Counted from the first letter of the stretch, positions 53,364-62,993 are shown. The stretch is 64,000 bases of DNA from Leeuwenhoekiella blandensis MED217 (GCF_000152985.1 NZ_CH672395.1:3445823-3509822); one strand, 5' to 3'. A program made the numbers and translations. The notes: generated from the letters alone by a model not told the origin.

Positions 53364-54098
53364 ATGAAAGACATCAGCGTTGTTTTTTTACTCTTGGCTC
53401 TAATTGCTGAGATTATCGGAACCATAGGTGGTTTTGGATCTTCGGTGTTTTTTGTGCCTATTGGTAATTTTTACTTTGATTTTTATTCGGTGTTAGGGCT
53501 TACCGCAGTCTTTCACCTATCAAGCAATTTGAGTAAGATCTTTCTCTTTAAAAAAGGCGTAGATAAAAAACTGGTGCTTCGGTTGGGTATTCCTTCGGTA
53601 CTCTTTGTGATCATTGGTGGCTACTTATCAAAGCTGCTTCAAGTACATTTTCTTGAAATTATTCTGGGTATTTTTCTCGTAGGTTTTAGTTTGCTCTTTC
53701 TGATCAAAAGTGAAATCGTTTTTAAACCCAGCGCGCGAAATGCAATAGTTGGTGGCTCACTCTCAGGATTTTCTGCCGGACTTCTAGGAACCGGAGGTGC
53801 CATACGCGGCTTGACCATGGCTGCTTTCAATCTGGAAAAAAGTGCTTTTATAGCGACCTCAGCCTTGATTGATTTTGCCATTGATTTCTCCCGAACTATT
53901 GTGTATTACAACAACGGCTACATTCACAAAGAAGAACTGAAGTATGTTCCGTTCCTGTTTGTAATCGGTTTGCTTGGCACGTGGATCGGAAAGAAAATAC
54001 TGGTCTACATTCCGCAGAAAAACTTCAGAAAGCTTTCACTCTCTTTTATTTTGTTGATAGGAATTGTCACGATCGTGCAACTCTTTATTACCGACTAA
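53364..54098 (+). CDS. TSUP family (TauE/SafE) membrane transporter
   Basis: 244 residues, seven or eight hydrophobic helices. The TSUP repeats are recognisable: ALIAEIIGTIGGFGSSVFFVP and, in the second half, GFSAGLLGTGGAIRGLTM, the paired Gly-rich motifs of the family. It transports sulfur-containing or organic anions in relatives; the substrate is unknown here. It overlaps the Nudix gene end by 4 bp, tail to tail. Confidence 0.85.
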   Translation: MKDISVVFLLLALIAEIIGTIGGFGSSVFFVPIGNFYFDFYSVLGLTAVFHLSSNLSKIFLFKKGVDKKLVLRLGIPSVLFVIIGGYLSKLLQVHFLEIILGIFLVGFSLLFLIKSEIVFKPSARNAIVGGSLSGFSAGLLGTGGAIRGLTMAAFNLEKSAFIATSALIDFAIDFSRTIVYYNNGYIHKEELKYVPFLFVIGLLGTWIGKKILVYIPQKNFRKLSLSFILLIGIVTIVQLFITD

Positions 54099-54802
54099 AT
54101 TTTAGTGTATAAATAAGGATTTCTGCCCGGGGTATCCTTTTTCAATTTGGGTAAGCGCTTAAAGAGTCCCGATGCCAACATCTTTTTCTGAAAGCGGCTT
54201 CGGTCTATATTTTCTTCCAAGATATGTTGATGCAATTGATGCAATTGCGGCATCGTAAACTTTTCCGGCAGGAGATTATAACTTAAATGCTCTAAGCCCA
54301 CTTCTTCTTTTAAAGTTTGTCTTGCTTTGTGCAGAATGGCCTCGTGATCCATCGTGATCTTAGGCAATTTGTCAAACGCAAACCACCCAAATTCCTCATC
54401 AAAATCTTGAATAGCCGGCTGGGTTTCTTCGTAATTCACTAGTGAATAGTACGTGAGCGTTACAAAGCGTTTATTGATCCAATAGTCTGGATTCCACTTA
54501 ACCTGACCTCTTTCAAAATGAGCTTTCCAAACATCGCCAAAGGCTCTAGAGCCGTCTCCAAAAACCGATAAAAACCGCAAATAAGGATCTGTGAGTCCGG
54601 TTCTGCTTCTCAACACGCGTTCAACAGCTGTATCTACACTTTCTTCCATTCCTATAAATCCGCCAGGAAGCATCCATTCATCAGCAATGCGCAACAATAA
54701 ACACTTTAGTTTATCCTCGTGATATGCGATGATCACTAAGTCTGTAGAAAGGTGTGGGATGAAGTGCTTATGCCCTTCACTGAGAAATTGCTCGTAATTC
54801 AT
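54095..54802 (-). CDS. NrtR/AraR-type Nudix-domain transcriptional regulator
   Basis: 235 residues: a Nudix domain (residues 18-150) followed by a winged-helix-like C-terminus (LPEKFTMPQLHQLHQHILEENIDRSRFQKKM). The Nudix box keeps Gly48, Glu54, Arg62 and Gly69, but the catalytic Glu positions are Val63, Ser66 and Arg67, so hydrolase activity is lost, as in sugar-sensing Nudix regulators of Bacteroidota. It is divergent from a GH3 glycosidase, with paired operator-like palindromes between. It probably represses that gene until a sugar or sugar phosphate is bound. Confidence 0.88.
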   Translation of the reverse strand: MNYEQFLSEGHKHFIPHLSTDLVIIAYHEDKLKCLLLRIADEWMLPGGFIGMEESVDTAVERVLRSRTGLTDPYLRFLSVFGDGSRAFGDVWKAHFERGQVKWNPDYWINKRFVTLTYYSLVNYEETQPAIQDFDEEFGWFAFDKLPKITMDHEAILHKARQTLKEEVGLEHLSYNLLPEKFTMPQLHQLHQHILEENIDRSRFQKKMLASGLFKRLPKLKKDTPGRNPYLYTKI

Positions 54803-54818
54803 AATTCAAAAATAATAA

Positions 54819-54875
54819 TTTGTGACTATTTGACACAATTATTATTTTTCTATATTTGTGGCGTATCGACACAAA
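54819..54875. promoter_or_regulatory. Twin operators overlapping the GH3 promoter
   Basis: Two palindromes of the form TTGTG-N9-CACAA lie at 54819-54839 and 54855-54875, with centres 36 bp apart. A promoter with TTTG at 54829-54832 and TATATTTG at 54851-54858 overlaps both: the -33 box is inside the first palindrome and the -7 box runs into the second. This arrangement fits repression of the GH3 gene and autoregulation by the divergent Nudix regulator. Confidence 0.7.
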
Positions 54876-54885
54876 TAATCGTATT

Positions 54886-57294
54886 ATGAAAAAAATTTTA
54901 CGCATCACCTTAAAAGCGCTCGGCATACTTGTAGCTATCGCACTGATCGTCGGCGTGATAGGCTACCTTTATGTAAGCAACACCTTCTTAAGTTTTGAAG
55001 ATGATTATGCCGAAAATAAAAACCTAAAAGAGCTTACCCTTGCCGATAACACCTTCATCGATCGCAATGGAAATGGCGCTTTAGACGTTTATGAAGACGA
55101 TCGCAATCCTATCGAAATGCGCGTCGCAGATGTTTTAAAGCAAATGACTATTGAAGAAAAAATTCATTTACTCAAAGGTTCAGGGCTTGCTTCAGCAATG
55201 GGAATTCGTGATGACGGTATTCCCGGTGTTGTGGGTACGATAGTGGCTACACCCCGTTTGGGACTTCCCGAGGTTAATCTTTCAGACGGCCCTGCCGGAC
55301 TGCGTATTGAACCCATACGTGAGGGGATTGACCGCACGTTTTATTGTACTGCATTCCCCATTGCAACCTTGCTCGCTTCTACCTGGAACACCGATCTAGT
55401 GACCGAAGTTGGCGATGCGATGGGTAATGAAGCTTTAGAATATGGAATTGATGTGATTCTAGGCCCGGGTGCCAACATACACCGTCATCCTTTTTGCGGG
55501 CGTAATTTTGAATATTATTCTGAAGATCCTGTGGTTACCGGAAAAATAGGAGCCGCTATGGTAAACGGTATCGAAGCCAATGGCGTGGGAACTTCGGTTA
55601 AGCACTTTGTTGCTAACAATCAGGAAACCAATCGTAATTATAACGACACACGCGTTTCTGACCGTGCGATGCGCGAGATCTACCTTAAAGGTTTTGAGAT
55701 CATTGTAAAAGATGCCCAACCGTGGACGATTATGTCCTCGTACAATAAAGTGAACGGCACCTATACTTCAGAAAGTAAAGATTTACTCACCGATATTCTA
55801 AGAGACGAATGGGATTTTGAAGGACTTGTAATGTCTGACTGGTTTGGTGGAAACGATGCTGTAGCGATGGTTAATGCAGGAAATGATCTTTTAGAGCCGG
55901 GAACCAAAAAACAATGGGATGCGCTAGAAGAAGGCTATGAAGATGGAAGCATAACCGAAGAAGCTATCGACACAGCGGTATCTCGCATTTTAACCTTGGT
56001 TTTCAAATCTCAGAAAATGCAAGGCTATGCGTATAGCGAAAAACCAGACCTTAAAGCACATGCAGCGATCACGCGCAAATCGGCTTCAGAAGGTATGGTT
56101 TTGCTTAAAAATGAAGCCACTTTGCCCCTAGCCCAAAATTTGAATGTTGCCTTAATCGGGGTTACTTCTTATGATTTTATCGCCGGCGGTACCGGATCTG
56201 GAGATGTGAATGAAGCCTACACGGTTTCTCTGGAAGAAGGACTGCAAAACAATGGCTACACGATTAATAAAGTTGCCAAGAAAACTTATGAAGATCACAA
56301 AGCGGCTAATGAAGAAGCCTTTAAAAAGCCCGAAGGTATGAATGCCATGTTTTCGCCTTTCACCCCTCCTCAAATTGAATACACAGATGCATTGATGCAA
56401 GATATTGTAAACTCTAGCGACGTGGCTGTCGTGACCATTGGCCGTAATAGTGGTGAAGGTGGTGATCGTGTTGTTAAAGACGACTGGTTACTTTCACAGC
56501 TTGAACAAGAAATGCTCAACAAAACAACCGAAGCCTTTCACAAAGCGGGTAAAAAAGTTGTAGTGGTGCTCAACATTGGCGGTGTTATTGAAACGGCTTC
56601 TTGGAAAGCACAACCAGATGCTATTCTTCTTGCTTGGCAAGGTGGTCAGGAAGGCGGGAATGCTGTAGCTGACATTCTAGACGGAAAAGTGAATCCTAGT
56701 GGAAAACTTACGATGACTTTTCCTGTAAATATTGAAGATCACGCGAGTCACGCCAACTTTCCATTAGATGGAAAACCGATGCAAATGACCGATATGCTTT
56801 GGGGAAAAGCTGAAAAACCAGAGGATGAGCAAGAAAAAGATGTAGATTTTACTACGTATGAAGAAGGAATTTATGTTGGCTACAGACACTTTGATACCCA
56901 AAAGCTTGACGTTTCTTACCCGTTCGGTTTTGGGTTGTCTTATACTGATTTCGCAGTAAGCGAGGTCACCTCAAGCCTTGAAAATAATGTGATCAACGTT
57001 ACTGCGACAATTCAAAATATAGGAGCCAATGCCGGTAAAGAAGTGGTTCAAGTGTATGTCGCAAAACCTGAAACTGCTATAGACCGCGCAGCTCAAGAAT
57101 TAAAAGCTTTTGCTAAAACTTCACTTTTAGCACCGGAAGCTTCAGAAACCCTCACCCTTCAAATTCCGGTTAACGAATTAAGCTATTGGAATGAAAACAC
57201 AAACAACTGGAGTTTAGAATCCGGAACGTATAGAATTAAAGTAGGAACCTCAAGCAGAAATATCGCACAAGAAGTGGAAATCACGCTAGAGTAA
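54886..57294 (+). CDS. GH3 family beta-glucosidase-like glycosidase
   Basis: 802 residues from the ATG at 54886, 28 bp after the -7 box; the open frame extends 10 codons upstream but into the operator. The N-terminal membrane helix (residues 4-28) anchors it to the periplasmic face. It has a GH3 N-domain with SVKHFVANNQETNR and the nucleophile Asp in LVMSDWFGG, a GH3 C-domain (GEGGDRVVKDDW region) and a C-terminal fibronectin III-like domain (GKEVVQVYVAKPETA). The substrate is a beta-linked glucoside or oligosaccharide, probably sensed through the neighbouring regulator. Confidence 0.9.
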   Translation: MKKILRITLKALGILVAIALIVGVIGYLYVSNTFLSFEDDYAENKNLKELTLADNTFIDRNGNGALDVYEDDRNPIEMRVADVLKQMTIEEKIHLLKGSGLASAMGIRDDGIPGVVGTIVATPRLGLPEVNLSDGPAGLRIEPIREGIDRTFYCTAFPIATLLASTWNTDLVTEVGDAMGNEALEYGIDVILGPGANIHRHPFCGRNFEYYSEDPVVTGKIGAAMVNGIEANGVGTSVKHFVANNQETNRNYNDTRVSDRAMREIYLKGFEIIVKDAQPWTIMSSYNKVNGTYTSESKDLLTDILRDEWDFEGLVMSDWFGGNDAVAMVNAGNDLLEPGTKKQWDALEEGYEDGSITEEAIDTAVSRILTLVFKSQKMQGYAYSEKPDLKAHAAITRKSASEGMVLLKNEATLPLAQNLNVALIGVTSYDFIAGGTGSGDVNEAYTVSLEEGLQNNGYTINKVAKKTYEDHKAANEEAFKKPEGMNAMFSPFTPPQIEYTDALMQDIVNSSDVAVVTIGRNSGEGGDRVVKDDWLLSQLEQEMLNKTTEAFHKAGKKVVVVLNIGGVIETASWKAQPDAILLAWQGGQEGGNAVADILDGKVNPSGKLTMTFPVNIEDHASHANFPLDGKPMQMTDMLWGKAEKPEDEQEKDVDFTTYEEGIYVGYRHFDTQKLDVSYPFGFGLSYTDFAVSEVTSSLENNVINVTATIQNIGANAGKEVVQVYVAKPETAIDRAAQELKAFAKTSLLAPEASETLTLQIPVNELSYWNENTNNWSLESGTYRIKVGTSSRNIAQEVEITLE

Positions 57295-57323
57295 TCCTGC
57301 TGAATTTTGATTGATGTTAATTG

Positions 57324-57359
57324 TAAAAGTCCTGATTCCTGTGATCAGGGCTTTTTTTA
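57324..57359 (+). terminator. Rho-independent terminator
   Basis: AAAGTCCTGAT pairs with ATCAGGGCTTT, followed by a run of T. It closes the GH3 transcript. Confidence 0.85.
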
Positions 57360-57923
57360 TTCCTCTTCTTTCAACTTCTTAAGCGATCGATTTAAACTGC
57401 GGACAGAAATTCCCAGATAGGCAGAAAGGTCTGCTTTTGATATCTCGATATTTTCAGTCTCTTGGAGTTTTAGAATGCGTTGAAGTCCGTTTTCAGAAGT
57501 ATATAATTTCTGAAAAGAAGCTTTTTTACTGGTATTGGTAATACGTTCTGCATAGGCATTTATGATGAGGCGATTCAGCTTAAGATCTGTATTCAGCAAG
57601 TTTAGAAAACAAGTTTTAGTGAGTTTATAAGCTTCTACTTTGTTTAATGCCTGCACCGAACATAACCGCGGTTCGTCGCGTATCAATTCTAATTCTCCTA
57701 AAATTTCACCTGTACTTAAAAATGCCAGAATATATTCTTTCCCGTTTTCTTCCACCAGACTTATTTTACAAAGACCGCTTTTCAGAATAAAAACATGTTG
57801 CGCAGCAGATCCTTGATGCATCAGCATCTCTTTCGCATTAAATTCTACCAGCGATACTCCAGCTGTGTCCTGCGTATAGAGCTCTTCTACAAAATTCAGA
57901 AAATTAGAAGCTTCTTGAAACAT
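57357..57923 (-). CDS. Crp/Fnr-family transcriptional regulator
   Basis: 188 residues: a cyclic-nucleotide-binding fold (NAKEMLMHQGSAAQHVFILKSGLCKIS...LSTGEILGELELI) and a C-terminal HTH (ISKADLSAYLGISVRSLNRSLKKLKEE). No cysteine cluster, so it is not an Fnr oxygen sensor. It is divergent from the CAT-like gene with about 70 bp between and may regulate it. Confidence 0.88.
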   Translation of the reverse strand: MFQEASNFLNFVEELYTQDTAGVSLVEFNAKEMLMHQGSAAQHVFILKSGLCKISLVEENGKEYILAFLSTGEILGELELIRDEPRLCSVQALNKVEAYKLTKTCFLNLLNTDLKLNRLIINAYAERITNTSKKASFQKLYTSENGLQRILKLQETENIEISKADLSAYLGISVRSLNRSLKKLKEEE

Positions 57924-57993
57924 AGTTTAGTTGGGACACATGTCCTTGTTTAAGGTTTATTGCCTTTTGAAATTTGCACAAACAAAATTAAGC

Positions 57994-58620
57994 ATGATAG
58001 AAGAAATAGCCCTAGAAACCTATACCCGAAAAGAACAATTTAATTTTTTTAAAGATTTTGAAGAACCCTTTTTTGGGATAACAACCACAGTAGATCTCAC
58101 CAGAGCTTACGCTTACTGCAAAGCCAACGCATTACCCATTTTCGCCTATTATCTGCACGCGGCGAATACCGCCGTAAACGCGATCCCCAATTTTAGGCAG
58201 CGCATTCATAAAGGTAAAATTATAGCTTATGAGCGTATTGATGTTTCTACTACTATAGCGCGACCAGATCATACCTTTGGCTTCTCGATGATCAAACATG
58301 AAGCTGATTTTAATCTTTTTAAAACCCATTTTTCTGCTGAAAAAGAACGCGTTCAAAGCACAACCCAACTGATGCCTCATGGCATGACAGATCAAGTAGT
58401 TCACTATTCTGCGTTGCCGTGGTTTAATTTTAGTGCAGTTTCTCACGCACGCAAGTTTTCAATTAACGACAGTTGCCCTAAGATCACATTTGGTAAAATT
58501 CAGCAAGACGCGGGACAGGTGACTTTGCCGGTTTCTGTTCACGCACATCACGCCTTAGTAGACGGTTACCACGTTGGACTTTTGATGGAAGCGATGCAAA
58601 AGGCACTTGACCGCCAGTAA
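57994..58620 (+). CDS. CatA-like (chloramphenicol O-acetyltransferase type) protein
   Basis: 208 residues from the ATG at 57994, which gives the family start; an open frame runs 21 codons further up. The catalytic region HAHHALVDGYHVG (His186) matches the HHxxxDGxH motif of CAT enzymes, and the N-terminal YTRKEQFNFFKDFEEPFFGITTTVD is typical. Such chromosomal CatA-like proteins in Bacteroidota often do not confer resistance; whether it modifies chloramphenicol cannot be told. Confidence 0.85.
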   Translation: MIEEIALETYTRKEQFNFFKDFEEPFFGITTTVDLTRAYAYCKANALPIFAYYLHAANTAVNAIPNFRQRIHKGKIIAYERIDVSTTIARPDHTFGFSMIKHEADFNLFKTHFSAEKERVQSTTQLMPHGMTDQVVHYSALPWFNFSAVSHARKFSINDSCPKITFGKIQQDAGQVTLPVSVHAHHALVDGYHVGLLMEAMQKALDRQ

Positions 58621-58667
58621 TTTGCAATTGAATTTTTCACTAGCTTTAGGAGGTTAATCTTAAACTT

Positions 58668-59042
58668 ATGAATACAACTGAAGCTAAAAACGTCGACGAA
58701 TATATCGCAGAATTTCCTGAGGAGGTTCAAGAAAAAATGAAGTTGATGCGTAGCCTTATCCAGCAGGTTGCTCCAGAAGCGGCCGAAAGTATTGCTTATC
58801 ATATGCCGGCTTACAAATTGAATAAGAAGCCAATGGTTTATTTTGGCGGATTTGCAAATCACTTAGGGTTCTATGCAACTCCGGTGACTCACGAGCATTT
58901 TAAGGATCAATTATCAGATTATAAAAAGGGAAAAGGATCGGTACAGTTTCCGCATAGCGAACCGCTTCCAGAACAGCTCATCAAAGAAATGATTCAGTTC
59001 AAAGTAAATGACCTATCAAAGGCTTCAAATAGCTCACTATAA
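58668..59042 (+). CDS. DUF1801 (YdhG-like) protein
   Basis: 124 residues of the DUF1801 / iron-chaperone-like family (VDEYIAEFPEEVQEKMKLMRSLIQQVAPEAAESIAYHMPAYKLN...GFYATP). A strong AGGAGG lies at 58648-58653, but 14 bp from the ATG, longer than optimal. It follows the CAT-like gene by 47 bp and may be cotranscribed. Confidence 0.88.
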   Translation: MNTTEAKNVDEYIAEFPEEVQEKMKLMRSLIQQVAPEAAESIAYHMPAYKLNKKPMVYFGGFANHLGFYATPVTHEHFKDQLSDYKKGKGSVQFPHSEPLPEQLIKEMIQFKVNDLSKASNSSL

Positions 59043-59076
59043 GCGTCGAAGCATTAAATCCTGATCAATAAGCAAA

Positions 59077-59814
59077 TCAACGTTCTAAAATCGCTGCGAC
59101 ACGCTGCACATCTTTCACCTCAAAAAAGCGCACCACCTTTGCGACCACTTGTAAAAGCTTACTCTTTGGGTTTACAATCTTTACGGCTAAAGCTGCGATT
59201 ACCTGATCACGGTCAGCGATTGCTTCTTCTTTTTTAACGGCTGCGGCATATTCATTGGCAAATAGCCAAGCCCCGTCCCTAGCTATATTAATGCTAAAAG
59301 AGACCAACTTATCTTCCTTTCCTTTACCTACCAATTCTAGTAATTTAAACAGCGGCGACACTTTGCCTATGGCAGCTTTTACATCGGCAACCATCGCAGC
59401 TAGTACTTCGTTGATCTTATTAAAATCTCGTTCAAAATCAGCCAAACCATGAGCCCCGGTAGTTTCAGCAGCTGCAATCCCTAAATCGAGATTGATGTGC
59501 GCATTTATGCCCAAAAGCAGGTGTTGCATCACTAGCGCTTCAGAAACTTTAAAGGCGTTGAGCCAACTTTCAGTAGGAGGATTTCCTGCTTTGTAGTGTT
59601 GATAGGCTTCGATATAGCGATTGGCAAAAATGACATCTAATTTTTCCATCCGCGCGTTATCGTCAAATTCTTCAGCTTCAATTCCGGCCTTAATGCGCTT
59701 AGTTACCCGATTATAAAGAATTGGAAAAAATGCCATAGCGCTGTTGTTTTGTTTTTCGGTAAGGATAATAGCGTCCAGTTGCTCAATGACCTGATCGATG
59801 GTTTGTGCTTTCAT
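59077..59814 (-). CDS. DUF5995 family protein
   Basis: 245 residues, all-helical. It contains FFPILYNRVTKRIKAGI, RYIEAYQHYKAG and LLLGINAHINLDLGIAAAET, the pattern of DUF5995, an uncharacterised family common in flavobacteria. The His-Asn-His-like LLGINAHINLDL suggests a metal or active site. Single gene; the gap to ldhA (59815-59988) shows only AT-rich sequence. Confidence 0.75.
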   Translation of the reverse strand: MKAQTIDQVIEQLDAIILTEKQNNSAMAFFPILYNRVTKRIKAGIEAEEFDDNARMEKLDVIFANRYIEAYQHYKAGNPPTESWLNAFKVSEALVMQHLLLGINAHINLDLGIAAAETTGAHGLADFERDFNKINEVLAAMVADVKAAIGKVSPLFKLLELVGKGKEDKLVSFSINIARDGAWLFANEYAAAVKKEEAIADRDQVIAALAVKIVNPKSKLLQVVAKVVRFFEVKDVQRVAAILER

Positions 59815-59988
59815 TTGAAGAAGATTAAAAGGAAATTAAGCTTAATGCAGTTTCTTAATAGTTATGTGACTTTAAATTTCGAAAATATTTACAAACATCA
59901 CAGCATCAAATAATTAGTTTCTTAGTTTAAGTAAAACTTTGGTTTGAGCCCGAAATAAAATAACTTAGAGTGCTTAAACCTTCTCCTT

Positions 59989-60981
59989 ATGAACATCGCT
60001 TTCTTCAGTACAAAAAAATACGATCAGGATTTCTTTGACAGTACAAATACTGATTTCAACCATCAACTCACCTTTTTTGAGACTGGATTAAATGAGCATA
60101 CTGCTTCGCTAACCAAGGATTTTAATGCTGTTTGTGTTTTTGTGAATGACGACCTCAACGCAGCCACTATAGACCTATTAGCTAAAAATGGTATTCAACT
60201 CATCGCTTTACGCTGCGCCGGTTTTAACAATGTAGATTTGAAAGCAGCAGCAGAAAAGAATATCAAAGTGGTACGTGTGCCTGCATATTCGCCACAGGCA
60301 GTCGCCGAGCACGCGGTTGCTTTGATTCTCACACTCAATCGAAAAACGCATAAAGCGTATAATCGGGTGCGTGAAAATAATTTTTCTTTAGAAAAACTTA
60401 CCGGATTTAACCTCTACGGAAAAACCGTTGGGGTCATTGGTACAGGGATCATCGGGCAATGTTTTGCCAAAATTATGCTAGGTTTTGGATGTAAGGTCTT
60501 GGCTTATGACATTAAACCGAATGAGGAATTGAAAAGTTCTGGTGTTGAATATGTTGAACTTGAAAAGCTATTAAAAGCGTCAGATATCATCTCGCTGCAT
60601 TGTCCGCTTAACGAACATACACATCATCTTATAGATGGCAACGCCTTTGAAAAAATGAAAGACGGAGCGATGCTCATCAATACCGGCCGTGGGGCTTTAA
60701 TTGATACTTCGGCAGTGGTTGAAGCCTTAAAAAGTGAAAAGCTAGGCTATCTGGGCATCGATGTCTACGAGCAAGAATCAGGCTTATTTTTTAATGATCT
60801 TTCTGAAACGGTCAATAAAGACGATGATTTTTTAAGATTAATGTCCTTTCCTAATGTGCTCATTACCGGCCACCAGGGCTTTTTTACTAAAGAAGCCTTA
60901 GAGCAAATTGCGCAGGTAACACTTCAAAACCTTACTGATTTCGAAAACGGAGCTGCCTTAGAAAACGAGGTTAAAGCTTAA
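59989..60981 (+). CDS. ldhA: D-lactate dehydrogenase (D-2-hydroxyacid dehydrogenase)
   Basis: 330 residues, the usual length. NAD-binding GVIGTGIIGQ (Rossmann motif), the catalytic Arg region GFNNVDL, NTGRGALIDTSAVVEAL with the Glu, and GHQGFFTKEAL with the catalytic His. It reduces pyruvate to D-lactate in fermentative or low-oxygen conditions. It overlaps the tail-spike-like gene by 4 bp, end to end. Confidence 0.92.
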   Translation: MNIAFFSTKKYDQDFFDSTNTDFNHQLTFFETGLNEHTASLTKDFNAVCVFVNDDLNAATIDLLAKNGIQLIALRCAGFNNVDLKAAAEKNIKVVRVPAYSPQAVAEHAVALILTLNRKTHKAYNRVRENNFSLEKLTGFNLYGKTVGVIGTGIIGQCFAKIMLGFGCKVLAYDIKPNEELKSSGVEYVELEKLLKASDIISLHCPLNEHTHHLIDGNAFEKMKDGAMLINTGRGALIDTSAVVEALKSEKLGYLGIDVYEQESGLFFNDLSETVNKDDDFLRLMSFPNVLITGHQGFFTKEALEQIAQVTLQNLTDFENGAALENEVKA

Positions 60982-62789
60982 TTAATTGCTTTTTCTAAAG
61001 CCTCGATGCGTTTTAGAAGCGCATCGTATTTGGCGTCTTGTGCTTCAACCTGTTTCTTTAAGTTTTGGATTTCCTTATCTTTTTCTGTCAATTCTTGAAT
61101 TGCTTTGATCATTGGTGCGATCAAATCAGTATAACGCACCGATAAGTAATGTTCTTCAGACCCATCCTCTGATATAAGCCCGGCACCATCATAACCAGTA
61201 TCAGCTAAAACCTGCTGAAGCTCCTGTGCGATAACACCCCATTCTTTTGTATTATCTGCATTGCTTTTACGCACATACTCTACCGGTCTGATTTGATTTA
61301 TAAAATCTAAACCTAACGGAAGAGTTGCTATCTCTTCTTTGTAACGCCTATCTGAAGTAGTCGATAATGCCACTTGAGCTTCTACGACTGTTATGGCGGT
61401 ATTTCCTAAGCGTATTTTATTACTGACGCCAATTCTAACTCCAGAACCTATTGCAATCGCATTGGTCAATCCTGTAACTGTTGCGTCGGCATCATAGCCA
61501 ATAATAACATTATTGCTCCCAGTTGCATTAGTATTAAATGCCCACCTTCCTAAAGCTATGTTGTTACTTCCTGAAGTATTCTCATCTAGTGCATCATGGC
61601 CTAAGGCAATATTTTCTGAGCCACTTGTATTATTGTAGAGTGTAGAATAGCCAATTGCAGTGTTATACGTCCCGGTATTGGTGAGGCGCATAGTATTAAA
61701 ACCAATTCCCACATTGCCATCTGCTTTTGAGTTCCTCAACGCTTCATAGCCCAAAGCTGTGTTGCGATGTCCTCCTTGACTGTCGTACATGGCAGCAAAA
61801 CCAATTGCTGTATTATAACTACCGGTTGTATTATTATTTAATGCTTCAGAACCTATGCCTGTGTTTTTTTCGCCAGTTGTATTAGCGATCATAGCGTTTT
61901 TACCCACGGCGGTGTTTTGGATTGAAGTGGTATTTGAAGCCAAGGCATTTTTACCAACTGCTGTATTTTGGCCTCCTGTCGTATTCACGCGCATTGCTTC
62001 TCTCCCGATGGCTACATTTTCATAACCCGTGGTATTAAAAAGCATCACATCTTTCCCTATGGCAACATTCTCATTTCCGGTTGTGGTATTAAGCATCGCA
62101 TCTTTTCCTAATGCAGTATTAGAATTTCCGGTGGTTGTATTTCTTAATGCACGAAAGCCCAAAGCTGTATTATCATTGTTTGTACCGTTGTGTAATGCCT
62201 CATACCCTACAGCTGTATTTTGATTTCCTGTAACAGAAGTATAAAGGGCTCTATAACCTACAGCAGTACTGTTTGAATTGGTTGCATTTAATAAGGCTTG
62301 TGTACCCAGAGCAACATTATTGTTACTTGTGTTCACATTTCCGGCTTGATAGCCATAAAAGGTTTGTGTCTTTGAGATTCTACCTGCCTTAGTATTATGT
62401 ATTCTAAAATTTAAAGGAACATCATCTGTAGTTCCTAAAAAATTAGTACCGTCTATCGTTGTGGTATTTCCGGTTAAAGACCAGCCTGTTTGCCCCGTAG
62501 TTAAACCAATCCATTTGGTTTGCGGGTTACTCCAGTAATAAAACCCAATAGGATTACTTCCGGAAGCTGTTGCTAAAAAAACAAGCATACCATTTTGGTC
62601 GGCACCCGGATTAGTAGCAGGAAAATCTGAAAGTCTTGGGATCAACAAACCATCTGTATTGGTTGGTGCGCTTATGCTGGTAGCAGAAATGTCTAACTGT
62701 GATTTTGGAGAGGTTGTCCCGATGCCGACTTGAGCAACGAGGGAAGACACACTCAAAAATAGTGTGTAAATGAGTAATTTTTGTTTCAT
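60978..62789 (-). CDS. Surface protein with adhesin-head repeats and self-cleaving S74 chaperone domain
   Basis: 603 residues from the ATG at 62789. Signal peptide (1-19). A head region follows, made of many 23-24-residue repeats of the form Asn-Thr-Ala-x-Gly-x-x-Ala-Leu-x-Asn-Thr-Thr-Gly, as in trimeric autotransporter (YadA/Hia) heads and phage tail spikes. Next comes the intramolecular chaperone domain: the Ser-Lys dyad of S74 peptidases is in SDRRYKEEIATLPLGLDFI, and the end (EKDKEIQNLKKQVEAQDAKYDALLKRI) is coiled coil. No phage genes are near, so it is more likely a host surface fibre. Confidence 0.88.
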   Translation of the reverse strand: MKQKLLIYTLFLSVSSLVAQVGIGTTSPKSQLDISATSISAPTNTDGLLIPRLSDFPATNPGADQNGMLVFLATASGSNPIGFYYWSNPQTKWIGLTTGQTGWSLTGNTTTIDGTNFLGTTDDVPLNFRIHNTKAGRISKTQTFYGYQAGNVNTSNNNVALGTQALLNATNSNSTAVGYRALYTSVTGNQNTAVGYEALHNGTNNDNTALGFRALRNTTTGNSNTALGKDAMLNTTTGNENVAIGKDVMLFNTTGYENVAIGREAMRVNTTGGQNTAVGKNALASNTTSIQNTAVGKNAMIANTTGEKNTGIGSEALNNNTTGSYNTAIGFAAMYDSQGGHRNTALGYEALRNSKADGNVGIGFNTMRLTNTGTYNTAIGYSTLYNNTSGSENIALGHDALDENTSGSNNIALGRWAFNTNATGSNNVIIGYDADATVTGLTNAIAIGSGVRIGVSNKIRLGNTAITVVEAQVALSTTSDRRYKEEIATLPLGLDFINQIRPVEYVRKSNADNTKEWGVIAQELQQVLADTGYDGAGLISEDGSEEHYLSVRYTDLIAPMIKAIQELTEKDKEIQNLKKQVEAQDAKYDALLKRIEALEKAIN

Positions 62790-62941
62790 GGTGATCTGGG
62801 GTTTAACCAAGTAAAACTAATCTTATAATCAATAAACTATCTTGATTTTTATCAAAAAACTAAAAGGTTTTACTTAGGCTGATAATTTAATAAGAACAAT
62901 CAATATGTACAAGTTAAAAAAGCCTAAAATATGAAACTAAA

Positions 62942-62975
62942 AAAGGCAATCCGATACGGACTGCCTTTACTTAAT
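62942..62975 (-). terminator. Rho-independent terminator of katG
   Basis: AAAGGCAATCCG / CGGACTGCCTTT with one mismatch; on the minus strand it is followed by a T-run (complement of 62935-62944). Confidence 0.8.
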
Positions 62976-62993
62976 TCAATAGAAACTGTTGTT

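Noticed and set aside
60978-62789. Prophage tail-fibre gene
   Set aside because: No capsid, tail, integrase or lysis genes nearby; signal peptide and host metabolic neighbours argue for a host surface protein.
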